From: Gracilaria domingensis
Taxonomy: Eukaryota > Rhodophyta > Florideophyceae > Gracilariales > Gracilariaceae
Assembly (NCBI GenBank): GCA_022539475.1
Contig: VCMS01000066.1
Coordinates: 1-64,000 of the forward strand
DNA: 64,000 nt
Direction: 5' to 3'
Made by a program: the position numbers and the translations under genes. The stretch's first letter is position 1, and every line of letters begins with the position of its first letter. Shown here piece after piece: positions 1 to 10,212 of the stretch. The notes beneath the pieces are model-generated. The model saw only the letters and a list, made by a program, of their open reading frames with translations, did no database searches and was not told the origin of the DNA.

Positions 1-39
1 CACGGAAAACATCCCTGAGATCACGGATGAACTCCGTCC

Positions 40-100
40 ACTTTCCTTCCGCCGCTCTACTTTATGGAGCCTCCCATAAAGTGGATGGCGGGAAAAAAGT
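40..100. repeat. imperfect inverted repeat (foldback)
   Basis: Two arms of about 28 bases (40-67 and 73-100) are near reverse complements around a 5-base loop; each contains the CTTTATGG / CCATAAAG core. It could be a transposon end or a hairpin in a transcript. No coding gene overlaps it convincingly. Confidence 0.6.
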
Positions 101-106
101 ACGACG

Positions 107-1590
107 GAGGCGAAGTATAACAGAGATGAATCGAATGGCATGGCTCACGAGTACGGTTAACGGAAGTTCGGACGTCGGAGGCGCGGCGCGGCGGCGAAAG
201 GAAAGAGATTTATTTTTCTGTGCGAAGAATTAGGACATAGTGTATACAGGCGTACAACGTTGGGAAACCACAGGTTTATAACCAGTGGATAATAATACGA
301 GAAGTACAGAAGAAACCCTTGTGTTGGGTCGACGTGTACCTAAGTTCGCTTTTGAAACGAAAGCACATGATTTAAACTCAATATATTCTCCGTTCTGAGC
401 AAGACGTCGATATGACTGTCGCCTAGACTGGACCTCCTTCTCCCTTCGGGACGCCCTTCCCTTGCATCCTTTGTCGTCGTTTCTCGTTCAGTTCTCCTTC
501 CCATGGTCTACTAACTGTACACATAAGAAGCGTGGTGCACCCTTCGTTACATTACGCCGAGGAAGTCTTATCCTTCACAGCATGTCCACCATAATGCCCC
601 GATTTCGTCTGCAGCAGCGCTGGAAGACGACAATAGCCGGCCCTTCGGAGAAGCAAGTCGATCTCAAAGCCATTTCCGCACCCGCAGCCACGCATCTTCC
701 GAAACGGTCAAACTCCCTTCGCCTATCCCGAGCCTCCAGTGTCCGAGGACATCGTCGACCCCAACTATCCGGTCGCACCCTCCATTACGAGGACACTTTG
801 CATTGTGTTTCTACCTTCCCCGGCTCCCGCGGTCATTAGAGTCGAGAAACGGAAGCAGTTCCCGCCCAGTGCACTTACTGAGGAGCCTCTCGGTGATTTG
901 AGCATATGATTATCTACACGGTTTGTCTGCTTTCAGATAGCTTCCAACCTTGGTCATAACGTGAGGCTGACGACTAAATTGGGCTACTTCGGGAACCCGT
1001 AAAACAACCGCGATTCTCGCAAAAGCATTCAACGAGATTTACATCAAACAAAGTTCCAGCGCTGTAACAGAACTGAAGAACGCACATTTTCGAACGAATA
1101 CGCCTCAAAGGACGGTTTCAATCGCAGAAGCTGTCTCGCCCAGAATGGATGTAAGTTCAGCGCAATCCCTCTACACGAGGACACCACCGTTCAAGCACAC
1201 TTTGTGAAACGCTCCGTTGGCAACAACGAAAACCCCATTTTTCCACCCTATCCTCGACCACTCCACGAAAATATCTCACCCCATGTCCGGACTCTCTCGC
1301 AAGAAGACGCCACCTCAAAACTTAAGGAAATGGTCATGGGCTCTTTGGATAGTAGAATAGTGTGGTACTCCAAGAAATAAGTTACAGTGAATCTTTCGTA
1401 GGTCTTCTGCAGGTATACACCGATAGTCTTCAACAACTCTAAAGCAAACATCGGTTACCGCCTATCCTCTTCACCTCATATTTCTCAACTTCTCCGACGA
1501 GCTTCGCCGTAAGTGTATCCGTGACGACCTCACAGTAGTGGCATACTTCCCTACACACTGATCGAGGTTTCCGCATCTGAAGCAGACGCA
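107..1590. other. no convincing gene; possible decayed transposon 5' part
   Basis: Short open frames occur (for example 462-839 on +) but none shows a recognisable domain. As the transposase-like reading begins right after this stretch and lacks an N-terminus, the segment is most simply the degenerate upstream part of the same element. That is inference from position only. Confidence 0.35.
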
Positions 1591-3455
1591 ATGCCATTCG
1601 TTTCTAGCAAGTCTCTACGCGAGTCCAGGATGCAAATCCTTCAAGAATCTCTTCGTCAAGTCCTGGAGCCCATTCTAAATCTCACGCAGAAAGGTTTTCA
1701 GTTCATCGGCGAAGACAAACTAAGTCGAGTGTGCCATCCTCTGCTTGCAAGTTATTGTGCGGACATTCCTAAGGCTAAGGACATTCTGTCCATTCTTCAT
1801 GGGACCAAAACGGAAAGCCCGTGTCATAGATGCAAAGCCCTCGCTCATCTTTATGCAGTCCTATTCCCACCTCATTCAACGGACGTTCTCAGAAGCACAC
1901 GAAAAGCATCCGAAAGACATACACAGCTATCTTGCAACATGCACAAAAGACGAGGCGGAAAGACGTCCACGTCGTGCGAGGAGAGGAGATCTCAAGCGAT
2001 ACTCTGATGCGTTCAAATTCCATATTCTCATTCCTTCGTTCCTCGAAACTTCCGTAAGCCTTGGAATGATCCCGGGATTGTCTCCATACAGTCTGTTCTC
2101 ATTCGAACCATTACACAACTTGCATCTCGGCATCTCAAAGTTGATAAAAACGGCCACAATCGAGAGACTGCAGTCAGACACCCTGTGCACCACAATAGGA
2201 ACATCTGCATCGCGTTCATTTCGAACGATACGCACCCAACTCCTCAACCATGCAAACGCAATTCTAGCTGCCATAGAACGCGATTCTCCTGCCAAAGGTT
2301 TACATATCGATTTCTCCACGCAGGAGAAAGGCAAATCTTTGAATGGTATCTTCACGAAAGACGGTCTCCGTGGAATGCTGGAGGCCAAAAACTACAAAGC
2401 ACTTGACATGGTCTTTCCCTTCATAGGAGCATTCTTTGACATATGCTGTGGAGAACACGACGTTGCCCCAATCACAACCGTTTCTCTCAGTACTCGGACT
2501 TGCTCTCGACTTATTCAGATACAATCGTGACCCGTATTGGACTGAAAGCTCTCTCCTGTGTCTTAGTTCGGAGATTGAAGCCTTCAAGCGTTCCGCAACA
2601 AAGACTCTGGCGGATTTTCATCCCTCCAGACTGGGAACTCTGAAGTTTCATCTCTCGATCATCTCGTGGACGATATTCGCCGTCTGGGAAGTATCAAGTA
2701 CTACGACGCAGGCATATACGAACATGCACACCTGCTATTTAAAAGACACTACAAAAAGACGTCCAGAAGAACAGCAACGGCTGTGGAGGAGACTATTCGC
2801 TCCATTGAGCACGGAAATGTTAGAAAGCATGGAATGGCAATACTCCTTACCAGCGTAATCGAGGTTTACCAGGAACTTCCACACAGCTTCCTCAGTTTGC
2901 AATGAGAGGGCGTTCTTTCACTTTACGAGCTCTTCAACATTGTGTTTCAAGTATGTCCAGTTCAAAAACATGGACTGCTGTTAGAGAGATATTCTCAAGT
3001 ACGGACACAAGGTCGATTCGAGACCAAATTGGTAAACAGGCCCTTCCTCCTTTCCTCAGTCTCGTGAAAGAAACACTGGATGAGCACTCTATTACATACT
3101 TCCCAGAAAAGACAAGGATAACTCTGGTGAATTCGGCCGTCGTGAAAGGCGGTTTCGTTCTGACTCTTGAACACTTCGATTCGTCTTCTAAGGCACTTAA
3201 GCTGGGACGACCCAAATACCCCATCATCCAACATGTCTTCGCTTCTCCAGCATTTGGTCCCAGTAGAAAGCCAAGGTTTTCCACTGTATTGGTAAGCGGA
3301 GAAGATTCAGAGACTTGGGTTGCCCAGGTAGTCGCTCTGATGTCGGCCACGTCGCGATTCGGAGCTATTGCAAAGGTCGCGTATTGTGCCAAAAGTCGCG
3401 GATCAAGTGGGTGTGAAGCGCTAGTTTTCTCTAGTTTGATATATGTGCACGGCGT
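1591..3455 (+). pseudogene. decayed DDE-type transposase (CACTA/Plavaka-like)
   Basis: A transposase-like reading is spread over several frames: about 1591-1850 in frame 1, 1850-2480 in frame 2, 2480-2650 in frame 3, then frame 2 to 2900 and frame 1 from 2902 to the MITE. Frame 1 has a PCHRCKA Cys-His-Cys motif after a stretch ending ADIPKAKDILSIL. Frame 2 has EPLHNLHLGISKLIK. Near the end it reads GRPKYPIIQHVFASP and then STVLVSGEDSETWVAQVVAL. This arrangement (cysteine motif, then an LHxLHLG motif, then a C-terminal domain) recalls CACTA/Plavaka-type transposases. I cannot place the three catalytic acids and the family call is tentative. At least four frame changes show it is dead. The MITE at 3437-3935 interrupts its 3' end. 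Confidence 0.55.
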
Positions 3456-3935
3456 GTGCAGCGAAATCACTGCCGGAAGAGCCGGGAGGAGTGCTTTCGA
3501 AGGTCTCCGGAGGGTGCCAGAATGTGGCCAGAACGTGCCCGGGGGCGGGGGGGGGGGGGGGGGGTCGGTCGTGTTAGGGTAGCTACCCTAACACGACCGG
3601 ACCCCCCCGCCCGCGGGCACGTTTTGGACGATTTTTTGAAAAAGGTGCGATTTTATGCCCGCGGGCGGGGGGGGGGTCGGTCGTGTTAGGGTAGCTACCC
3701 TAACACGACCGACCCCCTCCGCCCGCGGGCACGTTCTGGACGTTTTTTTGAAAAATTTGCGATTTTATGCCCGCGGGCGGGGGGGTCCGGTCGTGTTAGG
3801 GTACCTACCCTAACACGACCGACCCCTCCCGCCCGCGGGCACATTGTGGCCACATTCCGGCGCCTTCCCGGGATCTCCCAAAACACGCCGCCCCGCAGTG
3901 ATTTCGGTACACCCGGCCGCCGGTACGTTGGCGCC
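3437..3935. mobile_element. foldback MITE with three GC-rich palindromes
   Basis: The ends are long imperfect inverted repeats: GAAATCACTGC near 3464 pairs with GCAGTGATTTC near 3895, and similarity continues inward through GGAATGTGGCC-like sequence to CGTGCCCG. Inside are three near-identical self-complementary blocks (about 3540-3620, 3658-3732, 3770-3842). Each block has a G-run, a central TTAGGGTAGCTACCCTAA (TACC in the third) and a C-run. They are separated by two similar A/T-rich spacers of about 35 bases. There is no coding capacity; long open frames here result from the G/C runs. It is probably non-autonomous. Target duplications were not identified with certainty. Confidence 0.75.
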
Positions 3936-4268
3936 GCTGTCCACGTGTATTTGCGGGAGTAGGCTCTACATGGAAGTGAATGAGTGTACTCTTGACTACT
4001 ATGCAAAGCATTTGAAGATCACGATTAGACAGCGCGACCATTGCTCACGTGAGTCATCATTGCGTGAACTCCACGACTCTAAAGCGTACAATCAGCGTGC
4101 GAGCGGCCACGGACAGGACACGGACGAGACTGGCAGTGCGCTGGGAGGAGCTGCCGAAAGCGGGGGTGCCCAGCGTAAGTCGCCATTTAAAAGGCTCGCA
4201 TCCGTTCTTGTATCGTCCAGAGCGAGCGTATTGTTGATATACACCTTTCACTGCAATAGCTGTTCAAC
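3936..4268 (+). promoter_or_regulatory. upstream region of the ParB-like gene
   Basis: No gene seen. An ATTTAAAAG stretch near 4185 lies about 80 bases before the ATG at 4269 and could be a TATA-like element. This is inference; no transcription evidence is available. Confidence 0.25.
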
Positions 4269-5768
4269 ATGAAGCCAACTCGTGTTCGAAAGCGTACGCA
4301 AAGCGTGACTCCTCGCACTCGGTGGAGCACTCGATTATTGCAAGGTGGAATGCGGGTTTCGCTGCAGATGGATATTGAGAATGAAGGAAAGGTGATAGTC
4401 GGGGAAGCGTTGTTGCATGGAATTGGAAGTGTTCTACGCCGCGAGTTGCACGGGAAACAATTGGACCCAGGTCTTGTGGTGGTTCATAATATTCTCATCA
4501 GTCGAAGCAGTCAGACGTTCTACCCTTACCGGGCGGAGGGCCTGGATCATCCACAATATATCCAGGATCTCCGGACGGCCGCTCCTTGGGATGAGAAAAT
4601 GATGGAACCGGTGGCAGCCAGCATTCCGGCCTCCAAGCGACGAACGGTGAGCGCTATGAGTGAAGCGATGACGCCGACAAGCCGCACGGAGCCAATTCGA
4701 AGTTCATCAACACCGAGAGGTAGCGCATCAGTAGCACCTCCGCGGGCCGGTCCATCGTCTGTTGCGAAGCGGACTAAGGAGACAATATCATCCCCAGCTA
4801 CGAAGCGGACAGGTCAAAGAAAGTCTATCTCCGCTACGGAGCCCACTGCGTCGAAAAGGGCATCTGCTGCAATGAATCAGACCGTCGACACAAGGGGATC
4901 TTCTTCGTCGAAACAGACGGTTCAGCAGGGGACGGCTGTGCAAGAGGAGGAAGATGAGATCATGAACGGTCCCCTTCCAGACGCGGATGCGCAATCCGCA
5001 CAAGGAGCTGGTCCATCTGTACCCCAAACTGCACCAGAAACTGCGGAGCAGCAGGACGATGACGTTTTGTTTCTGTCCGCAAGAATGGCAGGTTCAAGTG
5101 TTTCTGGCGAGCGGTCTGGAACACAAGGGACACCTACTCGGAGCAAGACGTACAGACGAATTTGTCAGAAGGTACCAAAGGTGAACCTCAATCACTACCG
5201 GATGGTTGTTGTTACTGTTAACATCACTCTGGTGGACACTCCGCCCAATTTACTCCGTGGAGTAAGTAACCGCCACGTTGAAGCCCTTGTGAAGAGTATG
5301 GAGGAGCGGGGGATATTGCAGTCGATGGGTTCTCCAGTGGTGGCCTTACAAGATGCTACTACGGGAGAGAGGGATGCTGACAAGGGACGCCTAAGGAAGA
5401 AGTGCTTCATTGTAGATGGTTTGCATCGTCTGAAAGCTATACAATATTTGGCAGCGACTGGTGCACCGAAGTGGAAGCGATTAGCCAGGTTTTGGCGTTG
5501 CATTCTGCTGATACGAAGAGATGGGAGGCCCATTGGGATGAAGGAATTGTTATGTGTTGCTTCGTACCTCAATGAGTCGACGAGTACCATGCGAAGGATG
5601 ATGTTTGCAGACAAGATACACTCTATAGTTAGTGTGGTCGCCATTCTAATTGAAGATGTTGAGGCGGTGACGCCGGCAGACGTGGATCCTGCAGAAGTGA
5701 CAGAAGTGTTGAAGGAGAGCCAACTGATTGGGACTGTGCAATTCGCAATTGAACATGTAGCGTCCTAA
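4269..5768 (+). CDS. ParB/Srx-fold-like protein, copy 1, C-terminus lost
   Basis: The 499-residue ORF starts at a clear ATG. Residues 1-115 form a compact N-terminal region of unknown family. Residues about 115-310 are Ser/Thr/Ala/Lys-rich and probably disordered. Residues about 315-430 resemble the ParB/sulfiredoxin-type fold: a helix read as VEALVKSMEERGILQ, then the signature VDGLHRLKA (compare the 'dGhHRl.A' motif of ParB nucleases). The protein ends abruptly: after GTVQ the frame runs into intergenic sequence that in copy 2 lies upstream of the HAD gene, adding FAIEHVAS and a stop. A 2.6-kb deletion relative to copy 2 explains this. Proposed role: nucleic-acid binding or nuclease/NTPase activity typical of the fold. 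Substrate unknown. The fold call is by motif only. Confidence 0.6.
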   Translation: MKPTRVRKRTQSVTPRTRWSTRLLQGGMRVSLQMDIENEGKVIVGEALLHGIGSVLRRELHGKQLDPGLVVVHNILISRSSQTFYPYRAEGLDHPQYIQDLRTAAPWDEKMMEPVAASIPASKRRTVSAMSEAMTPTSRTEPIRSSSTPRGSASVAPPRAGPSSVAKRTKETISSPATKRTGQRKSISATEPTASKRASAAMNQTVDTRGSSSSKQTVQQGTAVQEEEDEIMNGPLPDADAQSAQGAGPSVPQTAPETAEQQDDDVLFLSARMAGSSVSGERSGTQGTPTRSKTYRRICQKVPKVNLNHYRMVVVTVNITLVDTPPNLLRGVSNRHVEALVKSMEERGILQSMGSPVVALQDATTGERDADKGRLRKKCFIVDGLHRLKAIQYLAATGAPKWKRLARFWRCILLIRRDGRPIGMKELLCVASYLNESTSTMRRMMFADKIHSIVSVVAILIEDVEAVTPADVDPAEVTEVLKESQLIGTVQFAIEHVAS

Positions 5769-5808
5769 CATTTCTGAAACTGCACTTAAGGTTGCTTTGA
5801 AGAGAAGT

Positions 5809-6717
5809 ATGAAACTGAGAAGTCTATACAGCTGTCTATGCGGTACTTGTGGCAGTATGGTAACTGTATCAGGAAAAATGGCAGAGGAACAGAGAGACTT
5901 GGCCGAAATTTCACCCAATACCTTGTCTAAGTTCATATATGCCAATGGTTACGGTATATTAAGTTCCGTTGATGGAACGTTGAGAAGAGAAGGAGAGTCA
6001 ATTCCAGAAGAAGTTGTGAAGTGTATGAAGTTCATTGACGAACGTGTTGGTTTCGGACTTGTCACAGGGGGTGATGTGGGCGACGTGGAGGGGAAAATGG
6101 AAGGACTCGGAGACTATAAGTTTGGTGTCTCGGCGAATCATGGAGCTTTCCTGCGTTTCTCTGACGAGAGGGAAATTAAGGGTGCATTCAATGATCACAC
6201 CCTTGACCACACTGTTGACGGACTACTGTTCCTGGCAAGGGATTTGAATAGGAGGCATGGTATTGTGAATGATGATGAGAAGGGGTTCGTGGAGACCAGA
6301 AGTGATAGTGGCCTTCCCAATTTCGTGTACAACAAACTGTGGCAGTGGAGAGAAGAAGTGGATTCTGCTATTGGGGACCTGTTGCAGAAGATGGATGCGT
6401 TTGTTATCTATCCTGGCGATAAAAGTTGCGAAATTGTGGACAAGCGATACACAAAAGGAAGCGGAAGAGCAAATCTTGTGGATAATGAACCGAGATTTAT
6501 TGATACGGATGACGTCGTGACGTTCGGAAGTGCTTTGAGCGACGGGCCGTTGCATGAGGTAGGCGTGTACGGCGTTCACGTCAAAGAAGATTGTATCCCG
6601 GGTGGAGTACACAACCTGTTCGAAAGCGTGGAGGATGTACATTCGACAATTATGCTGGTGGCTCTGTTGTACGGCTACGAGGAAAAGCAGCACGATAAAA
6701 ACCACCATGAATCATGA
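5809..6717 (+). CDS. HAD-superfamily pseudo-phosphatase, copy 1
   Basis: Uninterrupted ORF of about 302 residues from the ATG at 5809. In copy 2 an earlier ATG (15136) exists, which here has become ATG-TAG at the deletion scar. The protein is a paralogue of the neighbouring minus-strand HAD phosphatase: the same ENGY, IPEE/AE-VKCMK, DSGLPNF-YN and LLYGYEE/ELYGYRK blocks. The HAD motif I nucleophile is missing: the neighbour has DIDGT, here it is SVDGT (Ser at 5965-5967). Motif II reads TGGD instead of TGRD, and motif IV has SD in place of ND. Family knowledge says loss of this Asp abolishes HAD phosphotransfer, so a regulatory or partner role, or decay, is likely. It is convergent with the active-looking paralogue, 59 bases apart. 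Confidence 0.75.
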   Translation: MKLRSLYSCLCGTCGSMVTVSGKMAEEQRDLAEISPNTLSKFIYANGYGILSSVDGTLRREGESIPEEVVKCMKFIDERVGFGLVTGGDVGDVEGKMEGLGDYKFGVSANHGAFLRFSDEREIKGAFNDHTLDHTVDGLLFLARDLNRRHGIVNDDEKGFVETRSDSGLPNFVYNKLWQWREEVDSAIGDLLQKMDAFVIYPGDKSCEIVDKRYTKGSGRANLVDNEPRFIDTDDVVTFGSALSDGPLHEVGVYGVHVKEDCIPGGVHNLFESVEDVHSTIMLVALLYGYEEKQHDKNHHES

Positions 6718-6776
6718 ATCATAAAAGGGTATTGAGATATATACGACACTTTTATTACTAAGATCTCATATCCTAG

Positions 6777-7649
6777 CTAAGTATTACAGGCATCGTAGCA
6801 CTTGAAACAAATTCCAAGAGCATTTCTAAACCATTGACACTTGCATTTTCTGTACCCGTACAGTTCTGCCACCCTTCTGATGGTCTCATGCACGTCCTCC
6901 ACCCCATCAACAAGATATGTTACCCATGCTGGATGGTCGTCTCCCTTCACATGAACTGCCAGGGTTGCCATTTCATAAAGAGGGCCATCATTGGAAGCAT
7001 TCCCGAAAGCAACGATTAAATGTGTGTCGAACTGGGGGTCGTTTTCAACCAAGGCTAGCGCCCCAGTGTTTTTCGTGAATCGAATGTCCCCTATGTCACA
7101 GTTTTCATCCTGAGGGTACGCAACCAGGTTCGGAAAGTATGTCAACACTTTTGAAATACCGGAGTTAACTTCTGTTTTCCAATTCGACAGTCCATTGTAC
7201 GTGAAGTTAGGGAGTCCACTGTCTTTTCTAGTGCTCACTACTGCTTGTTGACGCTCTTCGTGAAGTCCGTGCGATTCATTTAAGGAGAGTGCAAGTCTCT
7301 CAAGTTCGGCTGCACATCTTTCGTAGCCTTCCCTGTCAAGGTCCTGATCAATTTCGGTACCATTAGATAATCTCACCGGTGCGCTTTGGTTTCCAGAGAT
7401 GCCAAAAGTGTAGCCACCCAGGTGCTTCATGAAACTCTCGGCATCCTCTATATCTCGCCCAGTAGCAATTCCGAAACCAACTCGTGCGTTGATGTACTTC
7501 ATGCATTTGACTGTTTCGGCCGGAATGTTCTCCCCAGCTCTTTTCAGAGTACCGTCAATATCACTAATCACGGCGTAGCCATTTTCGAATATTTCGTTAG
7601 CCAGCTGCTGAGGAGTTACTTCTTGGGCTCTAACTTCTGAGTTATACAT
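6777..7649 (-). CDS. HAD-superfamily phosphatase (sugar-phosphatase-like), copy 1
   Basis: Intact ORF of 290 residues from the first ATG (codon 7649-7647); an upstream GTG-initiated extension is unlikely in a eukaryote. HAD motifs: I = SDIDGTL with nucleophile Asp at 7560-7562 and the acid/base Asp two residues on; II = ATGR; III = Lys in RFTKNTGAL; IV = FGNASNDGPL, close to the usual GDxxND of Cof/trehalose-phosphatase-type (HAD-II) proteins, with the first Asp replaced by Asn. The cap domain lies between motifs II and III. It probably hydrolyses a phosphorylated small molecule; the exact substrate cannot be told. It is the only undamaged enzyme gene in either cassette copy. It ends with a Cys-rich tail. 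Confidence 0.8.
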   Translation of the reverse strand: MYNSEVRAQEVTPQQLANEIFENGYAVISDIDGTLKRAGENIPAETVKCMKYINARVGFGIATGRDIEDAESFMKHLGGYTFGISGNQSAPVRLSNGTEIDQDLDREGYERCAAELERLALSLNESHGLHEERQQAVVSTRKDSGLPNFTYNGLSNWKTEVNSGISKVLTYFPNLVAYPQDENCDIGDIRFTKNTGALALVENDPQFDTHLIVAFGNASNDGPLYEMATLAVHVKGDDHPAWVTYLVDGVEDVHETIRRVAELYGYRKCKCQWFRNALGICFKCYDACNT

Positions 7650-7727
7650 GTTTTGAAAGCTTTCGAAAGGGTTCGTTTTGCAAATGGGTGTGGGTATACG
7701 AATGAGAAGGATGTGATTGATGTTCAC

Positions 7728-8275
7728 AAGGTGTTTCGTAGTATAAAAATAGTTTAAGAACGACCATATACGGGTATTGTAGCACTGTTTTAAAACGTTA
7801 CTACGACGAGAAGCTGTTGCATTGATTTGCAGTAAAGAAAGGATGATTTAGTCATAAATTATATGTACGGGTTCAAGTGGGTAAAGAAAACTATGAATAT
7901 CTTCAACATGAGCTTAGAAATCAAGATCAGTAAAACAACCTCCATTAAGGGTTGAAGCCCATAAAAGGTTTACTTTACTTTATACGGGTGACCCAAGTAT
8001 TGCAAAGGCTTAGTTCTTCAGAAATATCACAATTTTGTACTTGTTTCCTTACTAGTATCGTGCACTTTAATGATGTGGAATGACCCTTTTCCATCTAGCA
8101 AAAACTTAGCCAGGTATTAGTGATAAAGGATGTAGGATTTCAAGGGGCATATTTGAACCACAGAAGGACGAACAATATAAGTAATGTAATAGGAACAGGT
8201 CATTTCGATAAAGCAACTCTTATGTTTGACTATCTCTAAAAGGTTTACAACACCGAAAAGTCATGTGTTCTAACC
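7728..8275. other. conserved spacer between HAD and reductase-like genes
   Basis: No ORF. The 550 bases match 17103-17650 closely, so it is part of the duplication. It holds the upstream region of the minus-strand HAD phosphatase and the 3' region of the minus-strand reductase-like gene. A/T-rich runs but no repeat stand out. Confidence 0.7.
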
Positions 8276-9178
8276 TCAAAGCTGGGGGAATGGGGAGGGG
8301 GATAACTTTTCCTTAACAACGTTGACGTAGTTCGTATGAAAAGGAGCCGGGTCACGGCCTACGATGTTTCTTTCTTGGCGGGAAAGGTCGTAGAAGTACG
8401 CGTTTCTAAACTGAAAGTCGGAGAAAGAAGTAGGAAAGCCAACGAGAGTTTTCCCATATGCAAGAAGTCGCCCAACGGTCTCTTACAGGTTGAAAGTAGT
8501 ACCTGTCTTAAGCGAAACTATCTTCAACAGCTCTTTCATTCTTGTGAGCACAACCGTACTGTACTCCGTAGCGACTACGTCCATAGGAATGAAACTTCTT
8601 GAGGCCCCGACGATGTTGAACGATGATAGCCACACGAGCTTCTCATAATAGCTTACGAGAAATGTGTCTTCGTCGACAACCCCGCAAGTGAGACCCATAG
8701 ACCTAAACCTGTCTGCAACGTTGGAGGACCACTTTCCTGTTGCGACAGTGAGACCATCCGGACTTTGAGGAGTGACACCATCCTGCGGAGCTGCGTTTCT
8801 TGAGGGGACACCAACGTATAGGACAACTTTTGAACATTTGTCCACACCGAGCTTCGAAAGCAATGGTATGATGTCTCCATTCTGGAAGAAAACGAGATTC
8901 TCTCTGAGCGAATAAGGGCAAGCCTGAATTACGGTCTCCAGGGTGTTCGTTCTTCCGCAAACTAGTATCGGTACATCAGAAAGATGAGAGGTAGCAGCCA
9001 TGCTGCAGAATTCGTGTGCGGAAATGACCATATCTTCTTCGTTTGCCAGCATGGTACATATACGTCCCCTTCCAACAATAACGGCCCGAGTCTTTCGGGT
9101 GGGAGATGAGGCCTGAGGGACGTCAGAGTATCTGGGACTCGGAGGCGGAGCCGGAGGCATGTCGGACTCGGAGTTCAT
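8276..9178 (-). pseudogene. ketopantoate-reductase-like protein, copy 1 (late nonsense)
   Basis: The reading starts at ATG 9178 and gives about 232 residues before a TAA at 8483-8485. In copy 2 this codon is sense (TTxEET continues), so the last 69 residues are lost here. The N-terminal third has a Rossmann-type RAVIVGRGRICTML turn. The middle has LVFFQNG, the usual site of the PanE family NG motif. The C-terminal half has YYEKLVWLSSFNIVGA, matching the ApbA/PanE C-terminal helix with its Lys-Leu-x-x-x-x-x-Asn. Family role: NADPH-dependent reduction of 2-oxo acids such as ketopantoate, though many algal/plant relatives have unknown substrates. The first ~35 residues are Pro/Ser-rich. Divergent from the epimerase gene. 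Confidence 0.7.
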
Positions 9179-9557
9179 TGCAAGTGTTCGATTGTTTTTG
9201 TGTGACGATAAAAATGGAAGATGGGGCGGAGAACTGCTGGGGTAAAGAGTGATACTTAAGTACAAACGGTTGGGAAGCGCAGAACGGGAACATGGTTCAC
9301 TTTGTGAAAGTGAGCGAAATGTATGATATGTGATTGTACTGAATGAATGATAGGGCTTGTATGAGACGACAAGCCACAAAGTGTGATGATGTTTTATGAA
9401 AAGGAGGTGGAAGAGTAGAAAGTGTACAATGAATGAAACTGATTTCGAACCTGAGTTGTAAAGTAGTTGTAAAGTACGAGTTACGGGGAGCTTGAATACA
9501 GCATGAAAGGAGCCATTTTGGCTTCATAAATGACGTGAACGGGTTCTATAGCTTCAC

Positions 9558-9896
9558 TCGGATTGCCATAATGAAAAGGATGGAGTTGGGTTGCGCCCGA
9601 ATACGTCTATAAAGGTCGTAGAAGCACTTATGAAGGAAGGAGTTGTAGACATGTTATTGTTGATGACGGTGGAGCCAGGGTTTGGAGGACAGGCGTTTAT
9701 GGAGGGTGTTCTTGATAAGGTGCGACATGCAAGGGAGTTGTACCCAAGAATAGGGATACAGGTGGATGGGGGTATTGGACTGAGTACTGTGAAAAGAGTA
9801 GTGAAGGCCGATGCAAACATTTCAGTTGCAGGATCTGCCATCTTTGGCTCGAGTAACCCAGCTCATGTCATAGCTGGTTTTCGAAAGGTTGGTTAG
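9558..9896 (+). pseudogene. rpe: ribulose-phosphate 3-epimerase, copy 1 (5' half deleted)
   Basis: Only the C-terminal third survives. It reads RPNTSIKVVEAL, then MTVEPGFGGQAFM and QVDGGIGLSTVKR, and ends GSAIFGSSNPAHVIAGF. These are the (beta/alpha)8-barrel motifs of pentose-5-phosphate 3-epimerase (EC 5.1.3.1), including the catalytic second Asp in VDGG. Compared with copy 2, about 0.45 kb holding the first catalytic Asp/His residues and the start codon is gone; the join lies near 9569. The gene cannot make an active enzyme. The 3' part is better preserved than in copy 2. Confidence 0.85.
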
Positions 9897-9962
9897 AGAT
9901 AGTAGCATAAATTTATTGTTTATTACATTGTTACCTTTACGTGTTATCATGACTATATTCTC

Positions 9963-10046
9963 CGTCTCCATTGGAGATGTATTTCTCTTGTATCACAACC
10001 GGTCAAGGATGTGAGAGAACATCAATATATCCCCAGTGGATGCTGA
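9963..10046. repeat. long hairpin 1 of 3, copy 1
   Basis: An imperfect inverted repeat of about 35-base arms. The outer pairing is CTCCATTGG with CCAGTGGATG. The inner pairing is TCACAACC with GGATGTGA around a short loop. It is the first of three consecutive, structurally similar hairpins and is conserved in copy 2 at 19783-19867. Confidence 0.7.
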
Positions 10047-10090
10047 GAGGGAGGATGAACTACTCTACGTGCTATCATTGTTACCCATCC

Positions 10091-10173
10091 GGTGTCGAGT
10101 GGTGACATATTCTTTTTTTGTCACAACCCACAAAGGATGTGACGGAAGAAGAACATGCCCCCAGTCGAGACAG
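10091..10173. repeat. long hairpin 2 of 3, copy 1
   Basis: Arms run from GGTGTCGAG to the GTCACAACC/GGATGTGAC apex and out to CGAGACAG. A T-rich segment (TTCTTTTTTT) faces an A/G-rich one (GAAGAAGAAC). Conserved in copy 2 at 19911-19994. Confidence 0.75.
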
Positions 10174-10212
10174 AGGGTGAGCAACTCTAAGTACAATCAC
10201 TAGTCCCTAGCT

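Noticed and set aside
462-839. 125-codon ORF as a gene
   Set aside because: No domain, no continuity with the transposase reading, and overlapping frames are equally open.
3456-3689. Gly/Arg-rich ORF over the G-runs
   Set aside because: Open only because G/C runs lack stop codons; it lies in the MITE palindromes.
3540-3842. TTAGGG motifs as an internal telomere
   Set aside because: Each core has only one TTAGGG and its complement inside a palindrome; there is no tandem array.
7650-7727. Extended N-terminus of the HAD phosphatase
   Set aside because: It would need a GTG start; the first ATG is 7649. A decayed leader is possible but not supported.
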